Of a stretch of DNA of 64,000 nt, positions 44,338-55,464 are shown in pieces (position 1 is the first letter of the stretch; each line of letters begins with the position of its first letter). The translations under genes and the position numbers were made by a program. Under the pieces are notes generated by a model. That model searched no databases. It had not been told where the DNA came from and saw only the letters and a program-made list of their open reading frames with translations. The stretch covers positions 16,110,283 through 16,174,282 of the forward strand of contig JAJEKV010000026.1 of NCBI GenBank assembly GCA_021234155.1. Reading direction: 5' to 3'. The DNA is from Isoetes taiwanensis (lineage: Eukaryota; Streptophyta; Lycopodiopsida; Isoetales; Isoetaceae).

Positions 44338-45289
44338 CCCCTAAACCTTCCAAGACGGAGTTCTAAAAGTTCGGCCCCAAAGGTCCTCTCCGAAGGTCCT
44401 TGGCCACCTGACGGGCAACTCTCCCACCCCCGAATCTGTGATCCGACTCGCCAACCGGACTCAAACATCGACATTACTCGGAGACCAAGTTTCGTGGGCG
44501 TAAGACCACCCCCTCGCCCCGGACGCGCAAAAGTAGCTCATGTCCAACACGCTCAGAGTGAATTGGCCTTAGCGGAGGGTGCGTAATCCGCCATGTAGAG
44601 GGTTCGTGTTTCTTTTGCCGCAAAAAATGACCGTGTAACTTAGTCCCTAGGGTAATTTCAATCGCTTCTGGACGACATGGCGGTCAAATCTCCATTCCGG
44701 GGCCTTTGTACCGCCTTAACGACAAAACACTTGGTTTTCTACATCACCGACCGGGGACACTTTGCGGTTTTATATGTTCTCCGGACGGATCTTGAATTTT
44801 TTTGAGCCCCGCCCGGGCAAGTTACTTGAATGGAGAATTCAACTGGCCGGATAGGGAAATCGGGTTCCTGAAGGGGAGGCATTGGCATTTGCCCTCCCTG
44901 AGGAGCACCGGTAGGAAAGCCGCCTCGGTAAATCCAAACCCCATTTCGTCAGTTTCTATTGCTTCTGGTTTTCAACTGCAGCTTCTCGACCATGTCTCAA
45001 GTGCAATTGAATAAAACTCGACCTACCCTACAATAACCTAGCAATTTTTTTGGATGCCATACCCTGGTCAGATTGGACCAGGATCTTGCACAATGTCATG
45101 AGGTAGTGGGAGGCGTTGGCGCTTTAAGATCGGAGCCCTAAAACCTTCCAAGAAAGTTCGGCCCCAAAGGTCCTCTTTGGAAGGTCCTTGGCCACGGACG
45201 GGCAACTCTCCCACCCCGAAATCGGATCCGACCGCCAACGGACTCGAAACATCGACATTACCCTAGAGACCAAGTTTCGTGGGTAGAAG
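44338..45289. repeat. ~810-bp units between the two minisatellite arrays
   Basis: Orientation-B sequence: one full unit (anchor ~44340) and the first ~150 bases of the next (anchor ~45134), ending at the same point, GTAGAAGGCCACCTACGC, where the first array began in its unit. Confidence 0.8.
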
Positions 45290-47345
45290 GCCACCTACGC
45301 TCCAACATGCCACCACATATGGCTTCAACATGCCACGTAGGCTCCATGGGTCAAACATGCCACCTAGGCCCAACATGCCACGTGGGCTCCTACATGCCAA
45401 CGTGGCTCCAACATGCCACGTGAGCTCCAACATGCCACGTGAGCTCCACATGCCAAGTTGGCTCCAACGTGCCACCTAGGCTCAAGCATGCCAAGGTGGC
45501 TCAAATATGCCACCTAGGCTCCAACATGCCACCGGGCTTCAACATGCCACGTTGGCTCCAACATGCCAACTAGGCTCCAACATGCCTCGTGAGCTCTAGC
45601 ATGCCACCTAGGCTCCAACGTGCCACCTAGGCTCCAACATGCCAAGGTGGCTCTAACATGCCACCTAGGCTCAAGCGTGCCAAGGTGGCTCAAACATGCC
45701 ACCTAGGCTCCAACATGCCACGTAGGCTCCAACATGCCGCTAGGCTCCAACATGCCACCTCACGCCCAACATGCCACCTAGCATGCCACCTGAAGCTCCA
45801 ACATGCCACCGGGCTCAAAGCACCAATGTGAGCTCCAACATGCCAAGTTGGCTCCAACGTGCCACCTAGGCTCAAGCATGCCAAGGTGGCTCAAATATGC
45901 CACCTGGGCTCCAACATGCCACCAAGGCTTCAACATGCCACGTAGGCCCAACATGCCAACTAGGCTCCAACATGCCTCGTGAGGCTCTGGCATGCCACCT
46001 AGGCTCCAACGTGCCACCTTGGCTCCAACATGCCCGCGTGGGCTCAACATGCCACTGGCTCCAACATGCCACGGGCCCAACATGCCACGTGAGCTCCAAC
46101 ATGCCAAGTTGGCTCCAACGTGCCACCTAGGCTCAAGCATGCCAAGGTGGCTCCGGATATGCCACCATCGGCTTTAACATGCCATCGTGAACGCAACATG
46201 CCACACGGCTCCAACATGCCACGTGAGCTCTAACATGCTACCTAGGCTCCACATGCCACCTAGGCTCTAACATGCCACTGGTGCCTGGGTGGCATGCTTG
46301 AACCTAGGTGGCATGCCTGAGCCACCTTTGCATGTTGGAACCTAGGTGGCATGTTGGAGCTGCGTGGCATATTGAACCACCTTGGCATGTTTGAGCCTAG
46401 GTGGCATGTTAGAGCATAGGTGGCATGTTTGAGCCACCTTGGCATGTTGGAGTCCACGGGCATGTTGGAGTCCATGTGGCATGTTTGAGCCACCTTGGCA
46501 TGTTGGAGCCTAGGTGGCATGTTAGAGCCTAGGTGGCATGTTGGAGCCACCTTGGCATGTTAGAGCCCTGGTGGCATGTTGGAGCCACCTTGGCATGTTA
46601 GAGCCCAGGGTGGCATGTTGGAGCCCACGGCATGTTTGGAGCCACCTTGGCATGTTAGAGCATAGGTGGCACATTGGAGCACACGTGGCATGTTTGAGCC
46701 TAGGTGGCACATTGGAGCACACGTGGCATGTTTGAGCCTAGGTGGCATGTTGGAGACCACATGGCATGTTTGAGCCACCTTGGCATGTTAGAGCCTGGGT
46801 GGCATGTTGGAGCCACCTTGGCATGTTAGGCCCTAGGGTGGCATGTTGAAGCCCACCGTGGCATGTTTGAGCCACCTTGGCATGTTGGAGCCTAGGTGGC
46901 ATGTCGGAGCCACCTTGGCATGTTAGAGCCTAGGTGGCATGTTGGAGCCAAAGATGGCATGTTTGAGCCACCTTGGCATGTTAGGAGCCTAGGTGGCATG
47001 TTGGAGCCCACGTGGTATGGTTGAGTCACCTTGGCATGTTTGAGCCACCTTGGCATCTTAGAGCCTCGGGTGGCATGTTGGAGTCACCTTGGCATGTTAG
47101 GGCCCTAGGTGGCATGTTGGAGCCCATGTGGCATGTCTGTGCCACCTTGGCATGTTAGATCTTAGGTGGCATGTTGGAGCCACCTTGGCATGTTCGAGCC
47201 TAGCTGGCATGTTGGAGCCCATGTGGCATGTTTGAGCCACCTTGGCATGTTGGAGCCTCGGTGGCATGTTGGAGCCACCTTGCCATGTCGGGCCTTATAA
47301 TTGGCATGTTGGAGTCCATGTGGAATGTTTGAGCCACCTTTGCAA
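45290..47345. repeat. ~19-bp minisatellite, second inverted-symmetric array
   Basis: The start (CATGCCACCACATATGGCTTCAACATGCC) is the same as that of the first array, 2.57 kb away, so unit plus array were duplicated together. It flips orientation at ~46275 and then extends ~450 bp further than the first array before fading near 47345. Confidence 0.9.
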
Positions 47346-48900
47346 ATACTTAGGTTGCAAATCTTCTCTAAACAACCCACCATATGTTCATCCTCCATAA
47401 TATTCATTCCACGAGAACTTTCGAGAAGCCTTGTTATAGAAAGTATTCAATATCTTGCATTGCTATACACGAGTAATCGCCGGTAGTCTCGAAAGTGGAA
47501 GTTAAGAATGCCCTCCTCCTCACAATAGTAATACATGTTCCATATTCAATTTAGAAGAATGTTTGTGTGAAAACAACTATGTGATACACTTGCTTAAAAA
47601 TTATCAGATATTTACGTACATTTTACAACGAATAATATGCCCTCGCTATCTATAGCCGCCGCCACGCATAGGGTTTCTTTTGGATGGCTGAGTGATCGAG
47701 ATGGAGGCCACTATGATGAAGTGTCTAGAATAGCCATGCAATCCTTGAGTCCATCATTCAAATGCTCGCAGCTTGATTCGAGCCCCGCATTCGAATGCCC
47801 ACTTCAAACCATCGCTTGGGAAGAAACGAGTAGTCCCCTGTCTTTCCCCTTTGTCAATTTCTTTTTGCTTGCAAAGGCAAATCCAAATTGGATTATTGGG
47901 CCACAGCCGGGCGAGTTCATCCTATAGCTGAATAGGGAAGTACTACCCCGCCATAGCCGAACTCTATTTTTTAAATATGTGCGGTATGGATTGGGATGAC
48001 AAAAGGACGATTGTTTTTCTCATAGCCCTATTTTCTGGAAAGTATGAGAAGGCATGGCTCCACCGCCAACTTGACGCTTCCTTCTCTGAAAAGAAAAGAA
48101 TCGACGAGCCATATCCATAGCCATAGCCGCCCTCGCCTCCTTCGTTCGTAATTTCAGCAAGTGTATATAGCGTGGGGAATATTCCCTCGGCGATCTTTGC
48201 GGCCGCGGCTTAGGTGCCACCCGCCTTGTGGCGCCGTGAAATTCGGCTGGTGGATTTTCTAGAATTGGAACTTTCCCTAGTACATTGGATTTGTGGGAAA
48301 AAGCCACAACTATATTATATTTTTATAAAAATGCTCTTATCAACGACCGGATGGGCCAAGATGAGCGGCACGGATTTCGATCCGTGTCCTCTCCTCCTAT
48401 TGGCCTGTGTTTCCCGCTTTGAATTGACAAATACCATTACGCCTTTGACGGCTCTGCTATGGCGCTCCGGCTATGGCGCACGGCGTCTGCTTCCACTTCA
48501 GCTATGGCGCTCCGGCTATCCAGGCTCCTTCCATGCATGCCCATGGCATCTGCTTCCATGCATGCCCACTGGCTAGTAAGCAATCCTAGTGTTTTAATTT
48601 AATATGGAAAATATGTAGGCCATATGGCCATGGCCAATATAGCAAGGGTATACACGTAGCGCACGTCCTGGCCATTTTATATGGCGTGAATATAGCAGGA
48701 CCCATGGTGTCACATGTTGAAATGAAAATAATAATTAAACTATCTAAATGAAAAATTAGCCCACATGGATGGCCCAGATCTCGGCAGAGGTGGACGGCCG
48801 AGATTGCAATCTTCATGGTGTTATCCTATTGGTTGGACTAAAGGAATGGACGGTCCAGATTTTGAAAAAATAGACGGCTAAGATGGCGATCCTCTTGGTT
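47346..48900. other. Intergenic stretch
   Basis: No gene recognised. At 48465-48515 the words GCTATGGCGCTCCGGCTATGG recur, and CTTCCATGCATGCCCA is found twice at 48525-48570. Frames at 47637-47927 (+) and 48020-48307 (-) have no recognisable family. Confidence 0.35.
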
Positions 48901-48904
48901 TCAT

Positions 48905-49020
48905 TCTATTGGTTAACTTTTCCCCCTTACAGATCGATTTTCATTCTGCGCAGCCTATTGGTTAACTTTTCCGCCCCTCTATCGGGGTTTTCATTGCCCA
49001 GCGCTTGCATGCACACAACC
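48905..49020 (+). promoter_or_regulatory. Promoter-like segment with duplicated ATTGG boxes
   Basis: CTATTGGTTAACTTTTCC occurs twice, near 48909 and 48956. ATTGG is the inverted CCAAT box. A candidate short coding frame starts at 49021. Confidence 0.3.
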
Positions 49021-49140
49021 ATGGCGGATCCGGCGAAGGCGGTGGCGGAGCAAACATCCATGGCGGTAGAAGCGGTGAAGCACACATTCGGCGGCTTTGG
49101 CAAAATCAAACTGACTATGGCAATGGCAAATCTTTGGTAG
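49021..49140 (+). CDS. Candidate short protein or first exon, Ala-rich
   Basis: ATG 49021 opens a 39-codon frame, MADPAKAVAEQTSMAVEAVK..., in a GC-rich patch that stands out from AT-rich DNA and follows promoter-like sequence. An amphipathic start of this kind is plausible for a small soluble protein or an organelle-targeted first exon. The frame ends at TAG 49138-49140 inside a run of ATGGC(A/G)ATGGCAAATCTTTGG repeats (49115-49185), so the 3' half is repeat-derived. The family is unknown, and it could equally be non-coding. Confidence 0.25.
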   Translation: MADPAKAVAEQTSMAVEAVKHTFGGFGKIKLTMAMANLW

Positions 49141-50204
49141 CTATGGCGATGGCAAATCTTTGGCGGTTGTGGCAATGGCAAATCGTCGAGGTTTTGTTAT
49201 GTTCTTAGAGGCTTGTTTTTCGTTTATTTTCTAAGCTTTGTTTCTCCTCAATCCAACTCGAAAGCATAACATTTTCCAGACTAGGAAGCTTGATCGAGCC
49301 GGAAGCGATTATTTTGCTTGGGCTTGAAGGGTTGCGGACTTCTTGGATGCAATCTGATGGAGCAATTAATGGTAGTGTTAGAACAGCCGATTCATTTACG
49401 TGTTGCTATGCGAGACAAATGTGCTAAAAATTTACCGGCTTCCTTAGAATGATCTGCTTTTGGATGTTGCTTATCATATCCTATTCTCAATGCCACTTCA
49501 TTCCTATTATTGGTCCCGAAATCACTTCTTATCTTTGATCTTGTCCCCAAAAGCATTTCGAGCATTTGATCATCTAAGAGCCATGCTTTTTGCAACCGTC
49601 ACACCTATTTGCCTTATGATTTGTTCCTCTAGGAATCATTTCGACCCTTTACCTCTAAGATCGGAGATAACTAATGGCAAAAAGCTGATATTTTTTTGGC
49701 AAGAACAAGCAAAGACGCATATCCCTCGAAAGCTCAACTTGTGGAAGAGGGCAACTTTGCTTGATGAAGGACATATAATCCTTGGGACATGGTGGTGGTC
49801 TGCCTCATCTTATCATTTTTATCCTTTGCAATCTTTCTCATCATGACTGTAAGGATCACAAGAGCAGTGATTATTGATTCGTATGACGTTTTTACGAGAT
49901 TATCCTGCAGCGTTATCCATATGGGCAGCTTCTTGTTTTTTCAGTACAATTCAGCTTGGAGTGTTCGATCATATTGGTTATTTTCTAATATAGAAGAAGG
50001 ACTGAGCATCTTATATGCAGTAAGTTGTGCGATGTTCTAAATTCTATGAAAATGAACTTGGCAAGCTTATTGCAAAATTACTTGACTTCTCAAAGAGCCT
50101 CATAGGTTTATAATCACGTTCTATTTTATTTCAGGGTCAAGACAAAAAGATATGAGGGTTTCTTGATCCTTTCCCATAATGCTTCTTAGTTGTCCGTGAA
50201 ACAT
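49141..50204. other. Intergenic stretch
   Basis: A frame at 49460-49846 has a protein-like look (KLIFFWQEQAKTHIPRKLNLW) but no recognised family, and its start is not ATG-supported. Confidence 0.25.
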
Positions 50205-50262
50205 GCTTATAGTCTGATCTGTTCCATGATGAAGCTTATAGTCTGATCTGTTCCATGATGAA
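50205..50262. repeat. Exact 29-bp tandem duplication
   Basis: GCTTATAGTCTGATCTGTTC with the nine bases that follow is present twice back to back without a mismatch, so the duplication is recent. Confidence 0.9.
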
Positions 50263-50579
50263 GATGAAGTTGTGGAAGAAGAAAAGGAGAGTTGAGATGA
50301 CGTTAGTCATTGTTTTTAACCACAACCATTAATTCAATTGTTTTAAACCTTAACCATTGAATGTTAATTGAATGTTATAATCTGACGTTAAAATTTAAAA
50401 TTTAGATTGCAATCCATCAGTATCAGTATATATAAATGAGAATGGAGATAACATGAATATTATGTCTTATGGACTTGTTTGGGTTCGATTCCCAAAAGGC
50501 TTTTTTTTTTAACAATTAAAAAAATCAATGCAAAATTCATAATATATTAGCTTTTAAATTGTGGTTTATAGTAATTTTT

Positions 50580-50830
50580 TATTTTAATGTGTGCCATGTG
50601 TCAACATTTGATTTGATAGAAGACATATTAAAAACAATACCTTCTTTTTCTACATGTAATAATAATGCTTTTTTTATTTCAAAAGTATGCCACGTGTCCA
50701 TATTTGATTAGCTAGAATAATATTTTTTTATTTAAAAAGTATGCCACGTGTCAATATCTCATTAGTTAAACAACCACATTAAAAACATACATTTTTTCTA
50801 CACGTTATAATATTATTTTTTACATGTCCT
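50580..50830. repeat. Degenerate repeats with G-box words
   Basis: TGCCACGTGTCNATATNTGATTAG-like sequence recurs about three times (near 50594, 50688 and 50742) with ATTAAAAACA and TTTTTCTACA between. CACGTG is also a plant bZIP/bHLH site, but no gene start is near. Confidence 0.5.
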
Positions 50831-50966
50831 TATTTCAGGAAAACTATAGCTAGATTCCAATAACACATGTGTTTCGTAAATAAAAAAAAGGCCATACGTG
50901 ATTTTTTTTTTTAGTTTTGCAAAAACAACACTTGAAACAACATGTCCATATTGCGAAAAAGAACAC

Positions 50967-51530
50967 TTTTTTTTTTTTTTTTGAAGGATAAAGAATTTTC
51001 CATTTATAGGTAAACTATTACACAGCCTTATAGCAGATAGACACCCTCCTGAACAAGTTTGAAGAGGGGGTAGCTACAAAGCCTTTTTAGAATGAATGTA
51101 GATGCCTTCTTCTTAAGGTGGTAGCTTGATGAAAGTCTCCCAAACAAGGGAAACATCACCTTCGACCACACACTTGAACTTTCTAAGCTTCTCTATGAGC
51201 ATGTGCAGTATTTGTGTGGCTGTAGTATATGCCTCTTTTCCTTTCGACCATTTTTCATATTCCTTGCTAGAAGGACTTGGAATGGCTTTGAAGTTCTTGC
51301 TACATATAGAGATTGGCTGCCCTCTATTGTGGATTATGCAGAACGTAGTGGTTGTTCATGAACACCTCAACCATGAAGGGCTTGGATGTCAGTGTGTTGT
51401 CTGCAAAAGTCTTGTGTGTTGTCTGGAAACAGTATGTAATGAATGCTGCCTTAAGATTACTGTAAAATGCTATGTGTTTTATAAGGCAGAAAATCTTCTG
51501 GATTTGTAGCGGCGCCGCTAAATTTGCCGC
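50967..51530 (-). mobile_element. Poly(A)-tailed retroposon or LINE 3' end
   Basis: A 16-base poly(T) (50967-50982) followed by GAAGGATAAAGAATTTTCC resembles the tail and 3' end of the insertions at 21197 and 53166, so the 3' end family is shared. A minus-strand frame of 80 codons inside it ends at 51113. No matching duplication was found on the other side, so the right border is uncertain. Confidence 0.45.
51113..51355 (-). pseudogene. C-terminal coding remnant, family unknown
   Basis: The minus-strand frame is bounded by stops and contains a hydrophilic helical segment (KEYEKWSKGKEAYTTATQIL, then HMLIEKLRKFKCVVEGDVSL) that looks like a genuine protein end, followed about 130 bases later by the poly(A) tail. 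This suggests a retrotransposed mRNA or the last part of a transposon ORF. I do not recognise it. Confidence 0.35.
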
Positions 51531-52060
51531 CAGACAATTTTCCCCTGGTCTTATAGAAACGTCGGAACTCCGCCAAGTGAGAAATCCTTGAGAAAACTAT
51601 GCTTGCCAAGAGACAACTTCATTGGCTTGAAAAAGGACTTTCCTTTTCAGGTATTTAAGCCACCCACATATGCCATATGCTTACGAATGCTTGCCATGGC
51701 AAAACAGGCTTGCATTGACACCAGCACATATTATCATATGCACTAGCATATGCATGACAATGTGCAGTTTACAATAGTTTACATGATTCTTGTATTGCAA
51801 TATTCAGATTACAGATAATGAATACAATGATTACATAAAATGTACTCATAGTTGTTTGCAATAGAAATAATTTGTTTGTCTTGATGTTATTGTGCTTTTA
51901 AGTAATTAATATTTAGGCCCATAAACTTTACTTATATTTGCTTTGGTTAGGGCCCGAAGGGCCCAAATTTTTTTTTTTATATAACAATCAACACACAACT
52001 ACCATTAACATTATTAACACAAACCATTGCATTTAACACATATAAATTAAAATCCCCCTT
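51531..52060. other. Intergenic stretch
   Basis: AT-rich with repeated CATATGC words (51670-51760). Nothing else seen. Confidence 0.3.
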
Positions 52061-52355
52061 AAGCCCCCTTTGGTTTGGGTGCATATTCACACGGGGGGTT
52101 ATGTAGGGCAGCGAGAGCCCCAAAAATATATTTATAATACATGTACAAAATTAACACCATTAAGTATTCTCTCAAACCTTATAGTATTTTGTAAACTTTA
52201 ATATACAGTATACAAAAACTTGTACATGCATACCCCACAAACGAGGATAGCTATGTACGGTCCAGATTTTGGAATAAAGGGCAAATATGCCCATCCGACA
52301 GCTCTCGTTGCCCGGAGTAACCCCGTGTGAATATGCACCCAAACCAAAACTAGCC
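52061..52355. mobile_element. MITE-like element with ~48-bp terminal inverted repeats
   Basis: The left end TTTGGTTTGGGTGCATATTC (52070-52089) and the next ~28 bases (...CACGGGG..GGGCAGCGAGAGC) are mirrored at 52301-52350 with about five differences. The interior (~170 bp) is AT-rich and non-coding. The general look is of a small DNA-transposon derivative. The target duplication (TA or TWA) could not be decided. A partial second copy of one end lies at 15779-15815. Confidence 0.7.
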
Positions 52356-52429
52356 TATGCTGCTGGAAATCGTTGAAATTATAGTATATTATGTGGGTTC
52401 TCATCCTAACAGGTTGCAACTATTCAGTC

Positions 52430-52800
52430 GATGTTGTTCTGCTATAGTAGATTTTGAATGCAGCTATGGTGATTTTTGGTCGGCTACTTCGGAGCCGCTG
52501 CTCTTATATAGTTTCGATGGCCGCCTTTTAAAAAGGTAAAGGCCTCTATAATATGCCCTTTTAATAAAGTAATTCCTTCCCTTGATTATTGCCACGACCC
52601 CAACTATTGCTTCTTCATTTGTATGAATATCATGACCCCTTCCAATAAAAGTTAGCTTCTTGCATGGATATTTTGGTAATGGTCTCCCTTAAAAATATTA
52701 TTATATTTTGCCCTTATTACTAGGCTACATTGGAATATTTATATAGCTTTACCAATTCCCTATAGCTCTTTCCCCGTGGACCACCCCGTACTATAATGAT
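52430..52800. repeat. LTR fragment of the 55-kb family
   Basis: Matches 55825-56200 in order and orientation: GTAAAGGCCT-TATAAT, GCTACATTGGAATATTTA, then CCTATAGCTCTTT..CGTGGACCAC-CC. Confidence 0.75.
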
Positions 52801-53154
52801 CCTTCTCTTCTCACGATCGATCGTCCTCAATTGCCATTAACCTGGAAGAAAACCATCAACCTTCCTCTTCATAGTTGATCAATGACCAGCTTCTGAGAAG
52901 TGCATTAGTCCTTTCCTTCTTGAGATTAATCTTATCCCCCTGAGAACATTCTCTTTCTTGATCCTCCAAGACAATTCCAGCGCCTGGACAAGAATAATCC
53001 TCATCTTGATCCATCAAGTAGGCATCCTCACTTGAACGAATGGCATTCTCAGATATTTCCTGTTTTGTTCATCTAAGTAGATTATTCAATCTAACTTGGG
53101 GAAGAAAGAACCCCTTTTTGACTTAAACGAGAAAGATAATTTTCCCTTCCTTTA
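52801..53154. other. Intergenic stretch
   Basis: Pyrimidine-rich. Nothing recognised. Confidence 0.3.
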
Positions 53155-53165
53155 GGAAGTAGTTT

Positions 53166-54633
53166 TTTTTTTTTTTAGCACACCAGCCCTACCGGGCCTA
53201 CGGCCTTTCCTCAAATTCTAGCCTATCCACGTGTAATTTCCATCTCATCAAAATCTGATGTGCCTTATTTTTTGTTTTTTTTTTAAGGTAAGGGGGATTT
53301 TTATATTATATAATGAAGGTACAATGCTACAAAACAAGAACAGAATTACTACAGGAGAATCTCAACTTCTTCATCCTGTTCTTGCCGAGACTTATTAGAT
53401 GCTCTAATAGCAAGATATCATAACTGCAATTTCTGTATTTGTAAGCCTCACTCAACTTCTTCTTATGCCCAGCTGATACTATAGGATTGAATCAACATCT
53501 TCTCAACTACCATAATACTATAGAAGTAAGAACAGACTTTCCAAAAGCTGCAGTTAAATCCTTGAATGCTCACAAAATCCTGTTGCAAAAATAAAGATGA
53601 AGAGAAAAGGAAATACATAGTAAAATGAGCAATCTGTAACACTGCTCAAACTGCCACAGCTCCTGAAATTTGACCAAACCTGCAAATTAATCGGCCAGTA
53701 CACATAATGGTATATGTAACCCCAAAAATGCTGCATTGTTGGAATAGATAGTAGTCACCCTGAATTGATTAGACAATTAGCCCAACCACCAGATACAACC
53801 TCAAGAATGGAATTCAGGCATCAGTACCTGATCTTAGCACACAGCTCAAATGTAACAGTATTTGAGCAAACCAAATCCATACAGTGGATTGGTATGAAAG
53901 AAAAATTTGGCATCAGCACCAAATTATCTTCAAGCTTCAGAGCTTGAATGGCTTCTTCAATCATAGCAGTAATTGAAGAAGCAAAGGAAGTGCTAAGAAA
54001 TTCCAAGATCACAAGCATCTGGCTCAAAATATATTCCTAGCTCGGCTGTTTCTGAAAATTCCATATACCATCATATATGTGGTTGAGGAATCTGTAGATT
54101 AGAATCAAATCAGACTACTATGTTCCTATCAAGGAGACATCCCTATGTCTTTCTGCTAGCAAGAAAGAGCAATAGGGAGGGAATCAAACATCTGTTTAAA
54201 GAACCTGGAGTAAATTATGACTGTAGAAAACCAACAAAACTGAAACTTCCTTTTCTCAAAGGCTGTGCAGAGATCCACTCCACCTTATAGACCATGTGCC
54301 TTTTCGATGCATTCTTACTCAGATTGCAAGAATCATAATGCTTAAAGCATTAGAGCAGAGAGACCACGTTAGTGGATTACCTGCAAGCCCTAAAGAATGC
54401 CGCCCTGAAGAAAGCTTCAAGAAATAGATAACCTGGCAGTCTTGAATGAGCAGATCCAATAAACTATGGCAAGAGACCCTCGCTAGCCTCTGTATGGGGT
54501 TCGATTTGATGCAAAAACCTCAGCAGCAGTGCCGAATCAGAGAGAAAGGAGGGCGGCCTCCCTTCTCCTGTGTCGCCCTAGCTGCAGGCGGTGTCGTCAG
54601 CGCTAAGAACCATTTCCCTTAATTCTCATATAT
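53166..54633 (-). mobile_element. 1.47-kb poly(A) retroposon with 13-bp target duplication
   Basis: GGAAGTAGTTTTT flanks the insert on both sides (53155-53167 and 54634-54646). On the minus strand it starts with a GC-rich leader (near 54600-54530, CTAGGGCGACACAGGAG-type sequence, like an mRNA 5' end). It has no long frame and ends in poly(A) tails (53163-53176 and an internal one at 53271-53283). Parts match the insertion at 21197-21817. It may be a long SINE, a truncated LINE or a retroposed non-coding transcript. Confidence 0.75.
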
Positions 54634-54646
54634 GGAAGTAGTTTTT

Positions 54647-55448
54647 CTACAATTATTTGAACATTAAGATCTCAAAAATATACGATCGTGTAAACAAAAA
54701 AGAACTTTACTCCCTTCAAATAATTAAACACACATCTTAAGCAACATGCACATCAAACAAAGGCATTAACTAAATTTTAAATCTCAAATACGGCGCGACA
54801 AATACTTAGGAATTCCGTTAGCAGTTGATAACATGGCAATGGTAGTTGTTGAAGCAAGGATCCAGTTAAAGAAAGAGAATTAGAGACATTCACGCAAGGC
54901 TTTGATTTTAGCAGCAACAGTTTCTTTTGGCTAGTCGATGTAAAGGATGAGGTTTTAGCTTTGGAATTCTGATTCCAGTCAACACTAACTTTCACAAGCT
55001 TAGTCTTTGGCTGCATCACTAGAAGTATTCTTCATGCTTAAGATCACCATTGCATCCATCACTGGCTATCTTCGATCATGCACAGGTCTCCACTAGGTAA
55101 AGTGTTCTTCAGTATCTGCAGCTTCATGTAAGTAACTCTTAGGTGTCTTATAGGATTTTCAAATTTAATTCCAAATTAGTTTCTTAATTCTACAATTTTC
55201 GCTTCCATATTGTTAAAGAAATCACATGTTCAAAGTGTCGTTCTAATTTTTGATTTGTATCTTCAGTAGTGTTGCTTCAGTAATGGAATAATCTCATGAC
55301 CAGGAAACAAAAATCTTCTTCAACTGCATTGAAATATAGTGTTAGGGATAGGTAAATTTCTGCTTTGCCATTACACATCTATTTACGTTGTAATGCGAAG
55401 TCCAGACCACCTATAGCACATACAACTTCGTTTGTAAAGACCAAAATT
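54647..55448. other. Intergenic stretch
   Basis: No recognised gene. The part next to 55449 would be the interior of the LTR element whose primer site lies there, but no gag or pol is seen. Confidence 0.3.
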
Positions 55449-55450
55449 GA

Positions 55451-55462
55451 GCTCTGATACCA
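55451..55462 (-). other. Primer-binding site (tRNA-iMet type)
   Basis: The minus strand reads TGGTATCAGAGC exactly, the standard plant initiator-Met primer site. It adjoins the end of the LTR at 55465. Confidence 0.75.
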
Positions 55463-55464
55463 AT

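Noticed and set aside
42722-47345. A CRISPR array, or genes for repetitive proteins
   Set aside because: Repeats are contiguous 19-mers with no unique spacers, in a plant genome. Open frames on both strands come from a stop-poor monomer and are not conserved.
51126-51509. Plus-strand 127-codon gene
   Set aside because: It starts with GTG or a non-ATG context, and the opposite strand carries the more protein-like end followed by a poly(A) tail.
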